Origin: Ideonella benzenivorans | GTDB taxonomy: Bacteria; Pseudomonadota; Gammaproteobacteria; Burkholderiales; Burkholderiaceae_C | Assembly (NCBI RefSeq): GCF_020387415.1 | Contig: NZ_JAGWCB010000018.1 | Location: forward strand, 310,001-374,000 | DNA length: 64,000 nt | Reading direction: 5' to 3' | Shown: positions 1 to 8,011 of the stretch, in pieces | Layout of the letters: each line of letters opens with the position of its first letter | How positions within the stretch are numbered: the first letter of the stretch is position 1 | The notes under the pieces: generated by a model | What the model saw: only the letters and a program-made list of their open reading frames with translations | What the model was told of the DNA's origin: nothing | Database searches by the model: none | Program-made: the position numbers and the translations under genes

Positions 1-907
1 CCAGCACCAAGCTGGCCACCCCGTCGCGGGTCAGGGTGAAGGTCTCCGGCCGACCGGTGAACGGATGGGCCACGGTGATCCGGCGCGGCAGGCTGGCCAG
101 CAGCGCACGCCACTGTCCGCGCAGGTCCGGGTACATGGCCCGGCAGGCCGGGTCGCGGGCGCAGTCGTCGAACAGGCTGTCCAGCGCCGCCTGAGCCCCG
201 CGGGCGAAGCTCAGCGGCAGCACCATGTCCGGCGGCGCCACACCATCGAGCACCACGCGCCGCACCTGGCCCGGGAACTGGCGCAGGTACTCCAGCGCCG
301 CCCGCGTGCCATACGAGGCGCCCACCAGGTTCCAGCGGCGCACGCCCAGGGCCTGGCGCACGGCGTCCAGGTCCTGCATCGCGATGACGGTCGTGAACTG
401 GCGCAGGTCGCCATCGGGCCGTTTTTCCAGCCTGGCGCGGCAGCGTTGCAGTGCCTGCACCTGTGCGGTGGGGTCGGCCGCCTCGGCCAGGGACCGGTCG
501 GGCGCATCGTCGTCACAGCGCAGCGGCGCGCTGCGGCCGGTGCCGCGCTGATCGACCAGGATCACATCGCGCCGGTTCAGCGTGCGGGCCATCATCTGCG
601 CGATCGGCCCGGCCAGCTCGATGGCGCTCTGCCCCGGCCCGCCGGCCAGGAACACCACCGGGTCGGGCTGGCGTCGGCGCGCCACGGCTGGCAGCACCGC
701 CACCTGCAGGTCGATCTGCGCGCCCTGCGGCCGGGTCGGGTCCAGCGGGCGGCGCAGCACGCCGCACCGGGCATCCACCTCCACCCCCTTGAGCCGGCAG
801 GTCGACAGCGTCAACACGGGCGCCGCGTCGGCCGGGGTGGCGGCACGCGCCAGGCCCCCCACCGCCATCAGCCCCCCCATGCACAGCCCAGCCCACATGC
901 GCCGCAT
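1..907 (-). CDS. exported alpha/beta hydrolase (TAP/prolyl aminopeptidase-like), 3' end cut by window
   Basis: Reading leftward from ATG at 907 gives an open frame of 302 residues that leaves the window, so the C-terminus is missing. The first 22 or so residues form a signal peptide ending near ARA-A. The oxyanion stretch FLAGGPGQS, the DQRGTGRS motif and the nucleophile elbow GASYGT are all visible, which is typical of tripeptidyl/prolyl aminopeptidase-like serine hydrolases exported to the periplasm. The Asp and His of the triad should lie beyond the left edge. The gene starts 32 bases after the stop of the thioredoxin-like gene and is probably co-transcribed with it. The substrate cannot be told from sequence. 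Confidence 0.85.
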   Translation of the reverse strand, partial: MRRMWAGLCMGGLMAVGGLARAATPADAAPVLTLSTCRLKGVEVDARCGVLRRPLDPTRPQGAQIDLQVAVLPAVARRRQPDPVVFLAGGPGQSAIELAGPIAQMMARTLNRRDVILVDQRGTGRSAPLRCDDDAPDRSLAEAADPTAQVQALQRCRARLEKRPDGDLRQFTTVIAMQDLDAVRQALGVRRWNLVGASYGTRAALEYLRQFPGQVRRVVLDGVAPPDMVLPLSFARGAQAALDSLFDDCARDPACRAMYPDLRGQWRALLASLPRRITVAHPFTGRPETFTLTRDGVASLVL

Positions 908-939
908 GCGGGGGGTTCTCAGCGCTCCGCCCCGCACCC

Positions 940-2550
940 TCAGCCCTTGAGCAGGCCGTCGCAGGTGGCCTTCTGGCCATCGGCCGCGGGCTGGCGGGCA
1001 CACACCGGTGACAGCTGGGCCCGCAAACGGCCCAGGGCCGCCGCGTGGCGCCCCTGGGCGTTCCACGTCACCAACTGCCCGCCCACCTTTTGCAAGGCAC
1101 GGGCGCTGCGTTCGTAGAAGGCGCCGTTCTGCGCGCCGGCCTCGGCGAACACCTGACCCGCCACCTTCTCGATCGTGGCCTCGTCCTGCGGGGCCAGCTC
1201 CACCAGCGCGCCCACGTAGTTGGCGCCCCACTGCAGGCGGGTGGCCGGCCCCTGGCTGCGGGCCCAGGCCTGGCCGTACCAGCGCAAGGCGCCGGCGCTG
1301 TCGCCCAGGCGGCGGGCGTTGCTCCCCAGCTGGCTCATCAGGTAGTACGGGGCATGGCTCTTGGCCAGGTTGGCCTGGAGCAGCGCATTGCTGTCCTGCC
1401 ACAAGCCGGCCTGGCCCAGCGCGTGGGCCGCGCCGGTGATCACCGCCTGGCGCTCATAGCCGTCGGTGATCTCGCGGTCCATGCGGGCGGCCAGGGCCCG
1501 GACCTCCTGCGTCAGCGCCTTGGGCAGCTGGGGGTGCACGGTGTCCTGGGGCTGGTCCAGCCGGGCCAGGTCCACCCGGGCCATCAGGGCCGAGAGCCGG
1601 TCGCTGCGCGACAGCGTGGCATCGGCCTGCAGCCGGGTCAGCGCTGCGTCGGTGGCCTGCACCAGCGCGGTCCGGGCCGGGCCGGCCTGCGGCGCCAAGG
1701 CGCGCACGATGTCGGGCGCCGCGTTCACCAGCACATCCATCTGCGCCCGGCTGGCAGCCGGGTCGGCCAGCAGCTGGCGCACCCGCGGCGCGGTGGCCGT
1801 GCCCCCGGGCACCGGCTGGCCCGGGGCCGTCTCGGCCAGGGCCTTCAGCAGCAGGCGGGTGGCCGCATCGGCCGCGGCGGGTGGACAGGCCGCCGCCAGC
1901 TGGCCCAGCAGCGCGCCCCGGCGCGGGGCCGGCACCAGCTGGGCCTCGTCGGTGTCCCAGGAATAGAAGGCGAGCATGCGCCAGTCGTTGGCGCTGAGGG
2001 CCTTGCCGGCACGTGCCTCGGCCAGCACCGCCTGGATGGGACGGCCACCGGCCAGGCCCATCTGCAGCAGGTTCATCACCTGTGCGGCCTCGGCCTCACC
2101 CGGCAGACGGGTGATCTCCTGGCCCTTTGGGCTGAACAGGATCAGCGTCGGGTAGCCGCGCACCTTGAAGTGCGCGCCCAGCTTCTGCGCCCCCGGGGCG
2201 TCACCGTCGATGTGCACCGCCACGACGCTGCGCGAGCGCTCGATGAAGTCCTGCCGGTTGAACAGCGTGGCCTTGAGCTGGTTGCACGGCGGGCACCAGC
2301 TGGCCCCCCAGTACACCAGCACCGGCTTGTGCTGCGCCTGGCCCTGGGCAAAGGCCCGGTCGATGTCGGCCTGGGCGGCGGCGTCCAGCCAGGCCACGCC
2401 ACCGGTGGCCGCCGGCGACGGAGCCGCCCAGTCCGGCGTGACCAGCGCAGCGCCCAGCAAGCCGGCCGCGAGCAGGCCGCGCCACCGCGGGCGCGACGGA
2501 ACAAGAAGGCGAGAGGGATTCAAAGGCCGGTTCGGCACGACGCACTCCAT
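940..2550 (-). CDS. thioredoxin-fold exported protein with WCPPC active site and long helical C-terminal region
   Basis: The N-terminus has a hydrophobic signal-like segment (LLAAGLLGAALV), followed by a thioredoxin domain with the redox motif WCPPC and the cis-proline region GYPTLILF. The remaining 350 or so residues are Ala/Leu-rich and probably helical, which is much longer than a plain thioredoxin (about 110 residues). Periplasmic disulfide reductase/isomerase or thiol delivery is the likely role. The start is uncertain: ATG at 2568, ATG at 2550 and GTG at 2538 are all in frame; only the GTG has a GGAG a few bases upstream. It precedes the exported hydrolase in the same direction. Confidence 0.8.
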   Translation of the reverse strand: MECVVPNRPLNPSRLLVPSRPRWRGLLAAGLLGAALVTPDWAAPSPAATGGVAWLDAAAQADIDRAFAQGQAQHKPVLVYWGASWCPPCNQLKATLFNRQDFIERSRSVVAVHIDGDAPGAQKLGAHFKVRGYPTLILFSPKGQEITRLPGEAEAAQVMNLLQMGLAGGRPIQAVLAEARAGKALSANDWRMLAFYSWDTDEAQLVPAPRRGALLGQLAAACPPAAADAATRLLLKALAETAPGQPVPGGTATAPRVRQLLADPAASRAQMDVLVNAAPDIVRALAPQAGPARTALVQATDAALTRLQADATLSRSDRLSALMARVDLARLDQPQDTVHPQLPKALTQEVRALAARMDREITDGYERQAVITGAAHALGQAGLWQDSNALLQANLAKSHAPYYLMSQLGSNARRLGDSAGALRWYGQAWARSQGPATRLQWGANYVGALVELAPQDEATIEKVAGQVFAEAGAQNGAFYERSARALQKVGGQLVTWNAQGRHAAALGRLRAQLSPVCARQPAADGQKATCDGLLKG

Positions 2551-2684
2551 GTCAACGGCAACGGGCATCGCCCGGGGCTTGTGGCCCGGCTCGCCCGGCC
2601 GGCCCGGTCTGTCGGGCGGTCCAAGGGGGAAAGCGCCCGATTTTGCGCGATCATGCGGGCGGCCTGCCCACCCTCCCCCCCACC

Positions 2685-3227
2685 GTGACGAAGACCCTCT
2701 TCCAGACCGAGCGCCTGCGGGTGCGTGAACTGGCCCCCGGCGACGAACCCCTGCTGGCCGAATTGCATGGCGACCCGGCGGTGGCGCGCTGGCTGGGCGA
2801 TGGCACCCCGCTGACCGCCGAGATGTGCCTGGCCTGGGTGCGGGTGTCGATGCACAACTATGCCCACCAGGGTTATGGCTATTGCGCGGTGTTCGAGCGC
2901 GCGCACGGCGACTTCGTCGGCGGCTGCGGCCTGATCCACCCGCCAGGCGAGCCGCGCCGGCCGGTGGAGGTCATTTACGCGCTGCGGCCGGCCTGCTGGG
3001 GCCGGGGCTACGCCCAGGAGCTGGTGCCGGCCATGCTGGATTGGGGTGCCCGCCACGCCGGGTTGCATGAGATCTGGGCCACCGTGATGCCTGACAACCT
3101 GGCCTCGGCCCGGGTGCTGGCCCACGCGGGCATGCGCTGGCAGCACACCCGGCCCGATGCCGACGGCCAGCCCACGGCCACCTGGTGCTGGCAGGCACCG
3201 ACGCAGAGCCCCGCCAAGGGCGACTGA
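2685..3227 (+). CDS. GNAT family N-acetyltransferase (RimJ/RimL-like)
   Basis: About 180 residues beginning with the typical RimJ/RimL opening (ETERLRVRELAPGDE-like). It has the acetyl-CoA loop region around WGRGYAQE and the late motif NLASARVLAHAGM, which is diagnostic of this subfamily. The GTG at 2685 is preferred because homology to the fold begins there; an upstream ATG at 2643 would add 14 residues unlike the family. Such enzymes acetylate ribosomal protein N-termini or small amines, and the substrate here is unknown. It stands alone, divergent from the thioredoxin-like gene. Confidence 0.85.
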   Translation: MTKTLFQTERLRVRELAPGDEPLLAELHGDPAVARWLGDGTPLTAEMCLAWVRVSMHNYAHQGYGYCAVFERAHGDFVGGCGLIHPPGEPRRPVEVIYALRPACWGRGYAQELVPAMLDWGARHAGLHEIWATVMPDNLASARVLAHAGMRWQHTRPDADGQPTATWCWQAPTQSPAKGD

Positions 3228-3351
3228 GACGCGTCCTCGGAGCGCTCGGCATCGGCCCGCGCCAGGTCCATCCACAACACCAGCAGCAGCACGAAGGGGC
3301 ACCGCGGCGCCAGCCGTCAGCGGCCGCAGATCGGCGGACCGGCGCGAAATG

Positions 3352-4302
3352 CTACGCCAGCGCCTCGCCCAGCATGTCCACGAAGGCCCGGGTTTTGGCC
3401 GGCATCAGGCGCCGGCCCGGGAACACCGCCCAGAACGGCTCCGGCGGCAGCCGCCACTCCGGCAGCAACCGCACCAGCCGGCCGGCCGCCACCCGCGGCT
3501 GGGCCAGCCGGTCCGCCGCCGCGGTCACGCCCAGGCCGGCCGCGGCCATCTCCAGCAGCAGGGCCGGCAGATTGGCCTGGGTGCTGTGCAGTGGCAGCCC
3601 GGTCCAGACCTCCTGCCCGCCATCCGCCCCGTGGCGCGACAGCGCCCACGGGCGGGCCGGCCGGCCCGGCGCGGCCAGCGCCAGCCCATGGGGGGTGCCG
3701 CCATCGGCCGCCGGCTCCCGCAGCTGCGCGGGGTGGTGCCAATCCCGCGCATGGTCGGCGACCCAGTCGGGTGCGGCGTAGAGGCCGCCCTCGAAGGTCG
3801 CGACGCGGCGGGCGCTGAGCGTCGCGTCATCGGGCAAGGCACCGCCGCGCAGGGCCAGGTCGTAGTTCTCGGCCACCAGGTCGACCCGCCGCGGCGACAG
3901 GTCCAGCTCCAGCGTCACCCGGGGATGGGCCTGGGCGAAGGCGGCCAGCGCCGGCGCCAGCACGCCCACCGCCAGGTCGGCCGGCATCGACACCCGCAGC
4001 AGGCCGCTGGGCTGGGCCTGGCGGTGCTCGGACAGCGCCAGCGTGGCATCCGTCTGCGCGACCACCTCGCGGGCATGTTCCAGCACCGCGGCCCCGAACT
4101 CGGTCAGCGTCAGGCGCCGGGTGGTGCGGCGCATCAGGCGCTCACCCAGCCGCTCCTCCAGGGCCGAGATGCGGCGCGACAGCGTGGACTTGGGCCAGCC
4201 CAGCTGGCTGGCGGCCAGCGTGAAGCTGCCCGCCTCGGCCACCTGGGCGAAGAGCAACAGATCGGTCGGGTCCAGCCAGGACGGGGGATGCGCACTGTTC
4301 AT
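3352..4302 (-). CDS. LysR family transcriptional regulator
   Basis: A 316-residue protein with an N-terminal winged helix-turn-helix (FAQVAEAGSFTLAASQLGWPKSTLSRR written in parts: residues about 15-45) and a periplasmic-binding-like effector domain, the usual LTTR length and order. ATG at 4302 is chosen because the HTH then starts near residue 12; the open frame extends upstream to 4395 without family similarity. It is transcribed divergently from the azoreductase/pirin pair, the standard arrangement for a LysR activator of its neighbour. An inverted repeat TGTTC-N8-GAACA lies just upstream of its start. The effector is probably a quinone, azo dye or other electrophile, which is inference from the targets. 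Confidence 0.9.
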   Translation of the reverse strand: MNSAHPPSWLDPTDLLLFAQVAEAGSFTLAASQLGWPKSTLSRRISALEERLGERLMRRTTRRLTLTEFGAAVLEHAREVVAQTDATLALSEHRQAQPSGLLRVSMPADLAVGVLAPALAAFAQAHPRVTLELDLSPRRVDLVAENYDLALRGGALPDDATLSARRVATFEGGLYAAPDWVADHARDWHHPAQLREPAADGGTPHGLALAAPGRPARPWALSRHGADGGQEVWTGLPLHSTQANLPALLLEMAAAGLGVTAAADRLAQPRVAAGRLVRLLPEWRLPPEPFWAVFPGRRLMPAKTRAFVDMLGEALA

Positions 4303-4310
4303 CGGCTCAT

Positions 4311-4328
4311 TGTTCCACTGACAGAACA
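4311..4328. promoter_or_regulatory. candidate LysR operator (inverted repeat TGTTC-N8-GAACA)
   Basis: Perfect 5-bp arms separated by 8 bases lie in the 116-bp divergent region between the LysR gene and azoR, close to the LysR start. LysR sites are usually dyads of about this size, though the classical T-N11-A core is not exact here. A regulator-binding role is inferred from position and symmetry only. Confidence 0.4.
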
Positions 4329-4418
4329 AACAAACCCATGAAACCCGGTTTATCGCCCAGGAGCCCGTGAATACAGTGGAGCCATCGAGATTCAATCCCC
4401 CCTTTCGGACCCCACACC

Positions 4419-5030
4419 ATGAAGCTCCTGCAAATCAACGGCAGCGCCCGCCGCGTCGAACAAGGCGCTATCTCCACCCTGCTGGCCAATGAGCTCAGCG
4501 CCGCGTTGCTGGCGGCCCACCCGGGCAGCCGCGCCACGGTGCGCGACTTGGCGGTGCAGCCGCACCCGATGCTGGATGAAGCCGCCCTGAGCGCCTTGTT
4601 CACGCCGGCCGAGCAGCGCAGCCCCGCCCAGGCCGCCCGCGTCACGCTGGACGATCTGGCGATCGAAGAGATCCAGGCCGCCGACACCCTGGTGCTGGGC
4701 GTGCCGATGTACAACTTCGGCATCTCCAGCCAGCTGAAGAACTGGTTCGACGCCATCGCCCGGGCCCGCGTCACCTTCCGCTACACCGCGCACGGTGCCG
4801 AAGGCCTGCTGACCGGCAAGACCGTGTATGCGGTGCTGGCCCGCGGTGGCATCCACCGCGACCAACCCAGCGACACCATCGTGCCCTACCTGCGCACCCT
4901 GCTGGACTTTCTGGGCATGACCGATGTGCACTTCATCTACGCCGAGGGCCTGGCCCTGGGCCCCGAAGCCCAGGCCAAGGCGCTGGCCGAGGCCCGCGCC
5001 GAGATCGCCCGCCTGACCACCGCCCGCTGA
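4419..5030 (+). CDS. azoR: FMN-dependent NADH-azoreductase (NAD(P)H:quinone oxidoreductase)
   Basis: The 203-residue product opens with the flavodoxin-like phosphate loop QINGSARR and contains [21 protein letters not shown], seen in parts at about residues 94-115, which is the FMN/substrate signature of AzoR. Length matches the family (about 200). AzoR reduces azo compounds and quinones by two-electron transfer from NADH in the cytoplasm, protecting against electrophile stress. It is the first gene of a pair with pirin, 51 bp apart, under the divergent LysR regulator. Confidence 0.92.
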   Translation: MKLLQINGSARRVEQGAISTLLANELSAALLAAHPGSRATVRDLAVQPHPMLDEAALSALFTPAEQRSPAQAARVTLDDLAIEEIQAADTLVLGVPMYNFGISSQLKNWFDAIARARVTFRYTAHGAEGLLTGKTVYAVLARGGIHRDQPSDTIVPYLRTLLDFLGMTDVHFIYAEGLALGPEAQAKALAEARAEIARLTTAR

Positions 5031-5081
5031 AAGCCGACGGCTGCCGCAGGCCGTCGCCCCATCCCCTTGCAAGGAATTGCC

Positions 5082-5942
5082 ATGACCGCTGTCCAACACC
5101 CCCGCACCGTCGAACGCCTGGTGACCGGTGTCGCCACCCAGGATGGCGCCGGCGTCAAGCTCACCCGCGTGCTCACGCACGAACTGCAGCGCCGGCTGGA
5201 CCCCTTCCTGATGCTGGACAACTTCGGCTCGGACGAGGCAGCCGACTACATCGCCGGCTTCCCCAACCATCCGCACCGCGGCTTCGAGACGGTGACCTAC
5301 ATGATCGCCGGCCGCATGCGCCACCGCGACTCGGCCGGCCACGAGGGCTTGCTGGAGAACGGCGGTGTGCAATGGATGACCGCCGGCCGCGGCCTGATCC
5401 ACAGCGAGCTGCCCGAGCAGGAGGAAGGCCGGATGGAGGGCTTCCAGCTCTGGCTGAACCTGCCGGCCAAGGACAAGATGGTGCCGGCCTGGTACCGCGA
5501 CATCCCGACCCAGGCCATCCCGGAATGGCGGGGCGAGGGCGTGACCGCACGGGTGATCGCCGGCCGCACGCACGAGGTGGTCGGCGCGATCGAGCGCGCC
5601 CACACCGAGCCGCTCTACCTGGACCTGCATCTGGCGCCAGGGGCCTCGTTCAGCCAGCCGCTGGCCCCGGTGTTCAACGCCTTCGCCTTTCCCTACCGGG
5701 GCCGGGTGACGCTGGGCGCGGAAGCCCGCGAGGTCACGGCCGGCCACATGGCCATCCTGGCCAACACCCCGGTCAGCGACGGCGTCACGCTGACCAACCC
5801 GGGGCCGGAGGAGGCCCGCGTGCTGCTGATCGCCGGCCGGCCGCTGGCTGAACCCATCGCCCAGTACGGCCCGTTCGTGATGAACACGCAGGAAGAGATC
5901 TTCCAGGCCGTGTCGGACTTTCGCGCCGGACGGCTGGGCTGA
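5082..5942 (+). CDS. pirin family protein (bicupin)
   Basis: A 286-residue pirin: the N-terminal cupin carries the metal site HPHRGFETVTY and the matching downstream stretch MTAGRGLIHSE, and a C-terminal cupin follows. Bacterial pirins such as YhhW have quercetin 2,3-dioxygenase activity and others act as redox-sensing partners. The ATG at 5082 is used because AAGGAA lies just upstream; a TTG at 5067 is in frame but less likely. It follows azoR in the same direction, consistent with a shared response to quinones or flavonoids. A strong terminator follows at 5968. Confidence 0.92.
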   Translation: MTAVQHPRTVERLVTGVATQDGAGVKLTRVLTHELQRRLDPFLMLDNFGSDEAADYIAGFPNHPHRGFETVTYMIAGRMRHRDSAGHEGLLENGGVQWMTAGRGLIHSELPEQEEGRMEGFQLWLNLPAKDKMVPAWYRDIPTQAIPEWRGEGVTARVIAGRTHEVVGAIERAHTEPLYLDLHLAPGASFSQPLAPVFNAFAFPYRGRVTLGAEAREVTAGHMAILANTPVSDGVTLTNPGPEEARVLLIAGRPLAEPIAQYGPFVMNTQEEIFQAVSDFRAGRLG

Positions 5943-5967
5943 GCCCGGGCCCTGTCAGGGGCATGAA

Positions 5968-5993
5968 AAAAGCCACCCCGCGGGGTGGCTTTT
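5968..5993. terminator. bidirectional intrinsic terminator
   Basis: Perfect hairpin with arms AAAAGCCACCCCG and CGGGGTGGCTTTT, A-tract on one side and T-tract on the other. It can stop the azoR-pirin transcript on the plus strand and the DUF4397 gene on the minus strand, which converge here. Confidence 0.93.
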
Positions 5994-6020
5994 CACGTTG
6001 GCAGCGCCGAGGCGCCCGGA

Positions 6021-7343
6021 TCAACGGTCCTGCAGCAGCAGCGCGATCGGGCTGTTGCTCGCGTTGTCCAGGATGTACATCGTGTACACACCGGCCGACG
6101 CCAGGGAGATGCCATCGCTGGTCGTCGTGGTGTAGATGGTCGGGATCGGCGCGGCCGGGGCGGTCACACCGATCACCGCGTTCGTCACCGCCGACTTGCT
6201 GACATAGGTCGACGCGGTGCTGGACGCGTACTGGGTCGGCGCGAACTGAACGCCGCTGAACAGGGCGTTCAGGCTCACCGTCAGCGTCAGCGGATAGCTG
6301 GCATCGCTGTTGGACGCGTGGATCAGACGCATCTTGTAGTTGCCCGACGTGGTGGGCAGGCGGTTGTCGTCGGTGATCACGGTCACCTTCGCGTCGGCCA
6401 CCGAGCTGCCGGTCACGACCAGCGTGGTGTCGCTGCCGGCCGCCAGCGTGAGCGAGCTGCTGCTCAGCGAGCCACCGGCCACCGTGGTGTTGACCGCATA
6501 GGTGCCCGCGGCGACCTGGATGTACGGGTTCTGCACCGCCGGCGAAGTCACGGCGGAAACGATCGGAGTCGAGCCCAAGGACAGCGTCACGCTCTGACCA
6601 CTCGTCAGCGCCGAGATCACACGCACCCGGGCCTGAGTGTTGGTGTACTGGGTGGCCGCGCCTTCCTGCTTCAGCACAATCGCGCCCACCAGCACGCCAC
6701 CGGTGGTCGGGGTCAGCACCAGGTTGTAGACGCCCTCGCTGTCGAAGCTGACGTTGTCCACGTCCAGCAGCACGGTGGCGTTGTCGCCCGTCGCCGTGAC
6801 GCGCAGACGGTAGGTGCCGCTGGCCACGGTGCCGTATGACGAGCTGTTACCGCCGCCCACGTCCGACTGCACCGCCGTCGAGGAGGCCAGGTCGTCGGTC
6901 GAGGCGGTCAGGTACACGTCCACGGAGCCGGCGTCGGTGGCCGTGTTCAGGACGCGGAAGTACATCTTGCCGCTGTCGGCGCTGTCCTGATCCTCGGTGA
7001 TCATCATCGACTTCAGGGCGCCGGCCCAGCCATAGGCCACCACGGTGTAGTGGGTGTCGCCGCTGTAGGTGCGCGAGGTGGTGGTCAGCTCGGTGCTCGA
7101 ACCGGCCGAGGTCAACGCCGTCGCAAAGGAACCCGAGTCACAGTCTGCATAGCCGCTCACGCTGCCATAGGCCACGCTGCTGGACTTCTCCGAGTCATCG
7201 ACGTACAGGTCCAGACTGCTGTAGCCTGGGCTGGCGTTGAGCAGGCGCACCTTGGTGCTGCCACTGTTGTTGCCGCCGCAGGCGGACAGCACGCCGGTCA
7301 GAGGAAGGCCGGCCATCAGGCCCAGCAGGGTTCTTTTCTTCAT
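6021..7343 (-). CDS. DUF4397 domain lipoprotein
   Basis: A 440-residue protein with a lipoprotein signal (MKKRTLLGLMAG then lipobox LSAC followed by GG), so it should be anchored in the outer or inner membrane by Cys-19. The mature part starts with VRLLNASPGYSSLDLYVDD, the hallmark of DUF4397, and related repeats (YFRVLNTA, VRVISALTSG, MRLIHASNSD) suggest four tandem beta-rich units of about 100 residues. Composition is Ser/Thr/Gly rich, as in surface adhesin-like domains. ATG at 7343 is chosen over the longer frame because it begins the signal peptide. Function is unknown in the family; a cell-surface structural or binding role is a guess. Confidence 0.88.
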   Translation of the reverse strand: MKKRTLLGLMAGLPLTGVLSACGGNNSGSTKVRLLNASPGYSSLDLYVDDSEKSSSVAYGSVSGYADCDSGSFATALTSAGSSTELTTTSRTYSGDTHYTVVAYGWAGALKSMMITEDQDSADSGKMYFRVLNTATDAGSVDVYLTASTDDLASSTAVQSDVGGGNSSSYGTVASGTYRLRVTATGDNATVLLDVDNVSFDSEGVYNLVLTPTTGGVLVGAIVLKQEGAATQYTNTQARVRVISALTSGQSVTLSLGSTPIVSAVTSPAVQNPYIQVAAGTYAVNTTVAGGSLSSSSLTLAAGSDTTLVVTGSSVADAKVTVITDDNRLPTTSGNYKMRLIHASNSDASYPLTLTVSLNALFSGVQFAPTQYASSTASTYVSKSAVTNAVIGVTAPAAPIPTIYTTTTSDGISLASAGVYTMYILDNASNSPIALLLQDR

Positions 7344-7637
7344 TCGAAGGTCCAGTCTGTTGCAGACAAAGTGAATCAAGGGCGCGCGGGATTGTGAGGC
7401 GGCCTGTATTGCTGGCCTGTTGCCATCTGCAAGGCGCTGGTGAACCGGCGCCCCCCACCTGGAAGCCCGCATGATATGCCGAACGTGGCGATGCCAGGCA
7501 GACCCGGGTGACGCGACAAAGTTCACGGCCCCCGCCTCGGTTCGCACGGCGCAGTGCCGCCATTTCAGGCACAGTGGAAGGCAACTCACGGGAAAAGAGA
7601 GGCAGCTGGCCGTTTTTCCCTCCATGGAGACCCCACC

Positions 7638-8006
7638 ATGCTGATCTCACCCGTCCCTGCCGCCCCGGTCGCCCCCATCCAGTCCACCCACCCCAGCCCG
7701 CCCGCCGTCCAGGGCGTGGCCGCGGTGGAGCCGGTGCACGCCATCGGGGAAGACCAGGCCCGGCTCAGCCGCGAGCTGGACCAGGCGCTGCATGCCATGG
7801 ACACCCTGCGCAGCGAGCTGGCCGCCAGCCAGGCGCGGCTGGCCGTGGCCTCGCACAGCGTCGCCCAGCAAGCCCGCCAGGTGGCCCCCACGCCCACCGA
7901 CAGCGCCGACACCGATCTGGCGTCCGGCAACCAGCGCTATGCCACGCAGAGCGCGCTGAACCAGGCCCATCAGGCCCAGCACAGCGCGCTGTCCCTGACG
8001 GCCTGA
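7638..8006 (+). CDS. small hypothetical protein, Ala/Gln-rich with a coiled-coil segment
   Basis: A 122-residue acidic protein with no recognised family. It has a Pro-rich N-terminus, a predicted helical coiled-coil around residues 38-80 (LSRELDQALHAMDTLRSELA, with heptad-like leucines) and a low-complexity tail. ATG at 7638 has GGAGA about nine bases upstream; an upstream in-frame ATG at 7554 is possible. The 294 bp upstream, back to the DUF4397 gene, hold only the divergent promoters. It converges on the M13 peptidase gene, five bases apart. Confidence 0.55.
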   Translation: MLISPVPAAPVAPIQSTHPSPPAVQGVAAVEPVHAIGEDQARLSRELDQALHAMDTLRSELAASQARLAVASHSVAQQARQVAPTPTDSADTDLASGNQRYATQSALNQAHQAQHSALSLTA

Positions 8007-8011
8007 AGGCC

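Noticed and set aside
1045-2688. A 547-codon plus-strand frame opposite the thioredoxin-like gene
   Set aside because: No motifs and typical shadow composition, while the minus frame has WCPPC and a signal-like segment.
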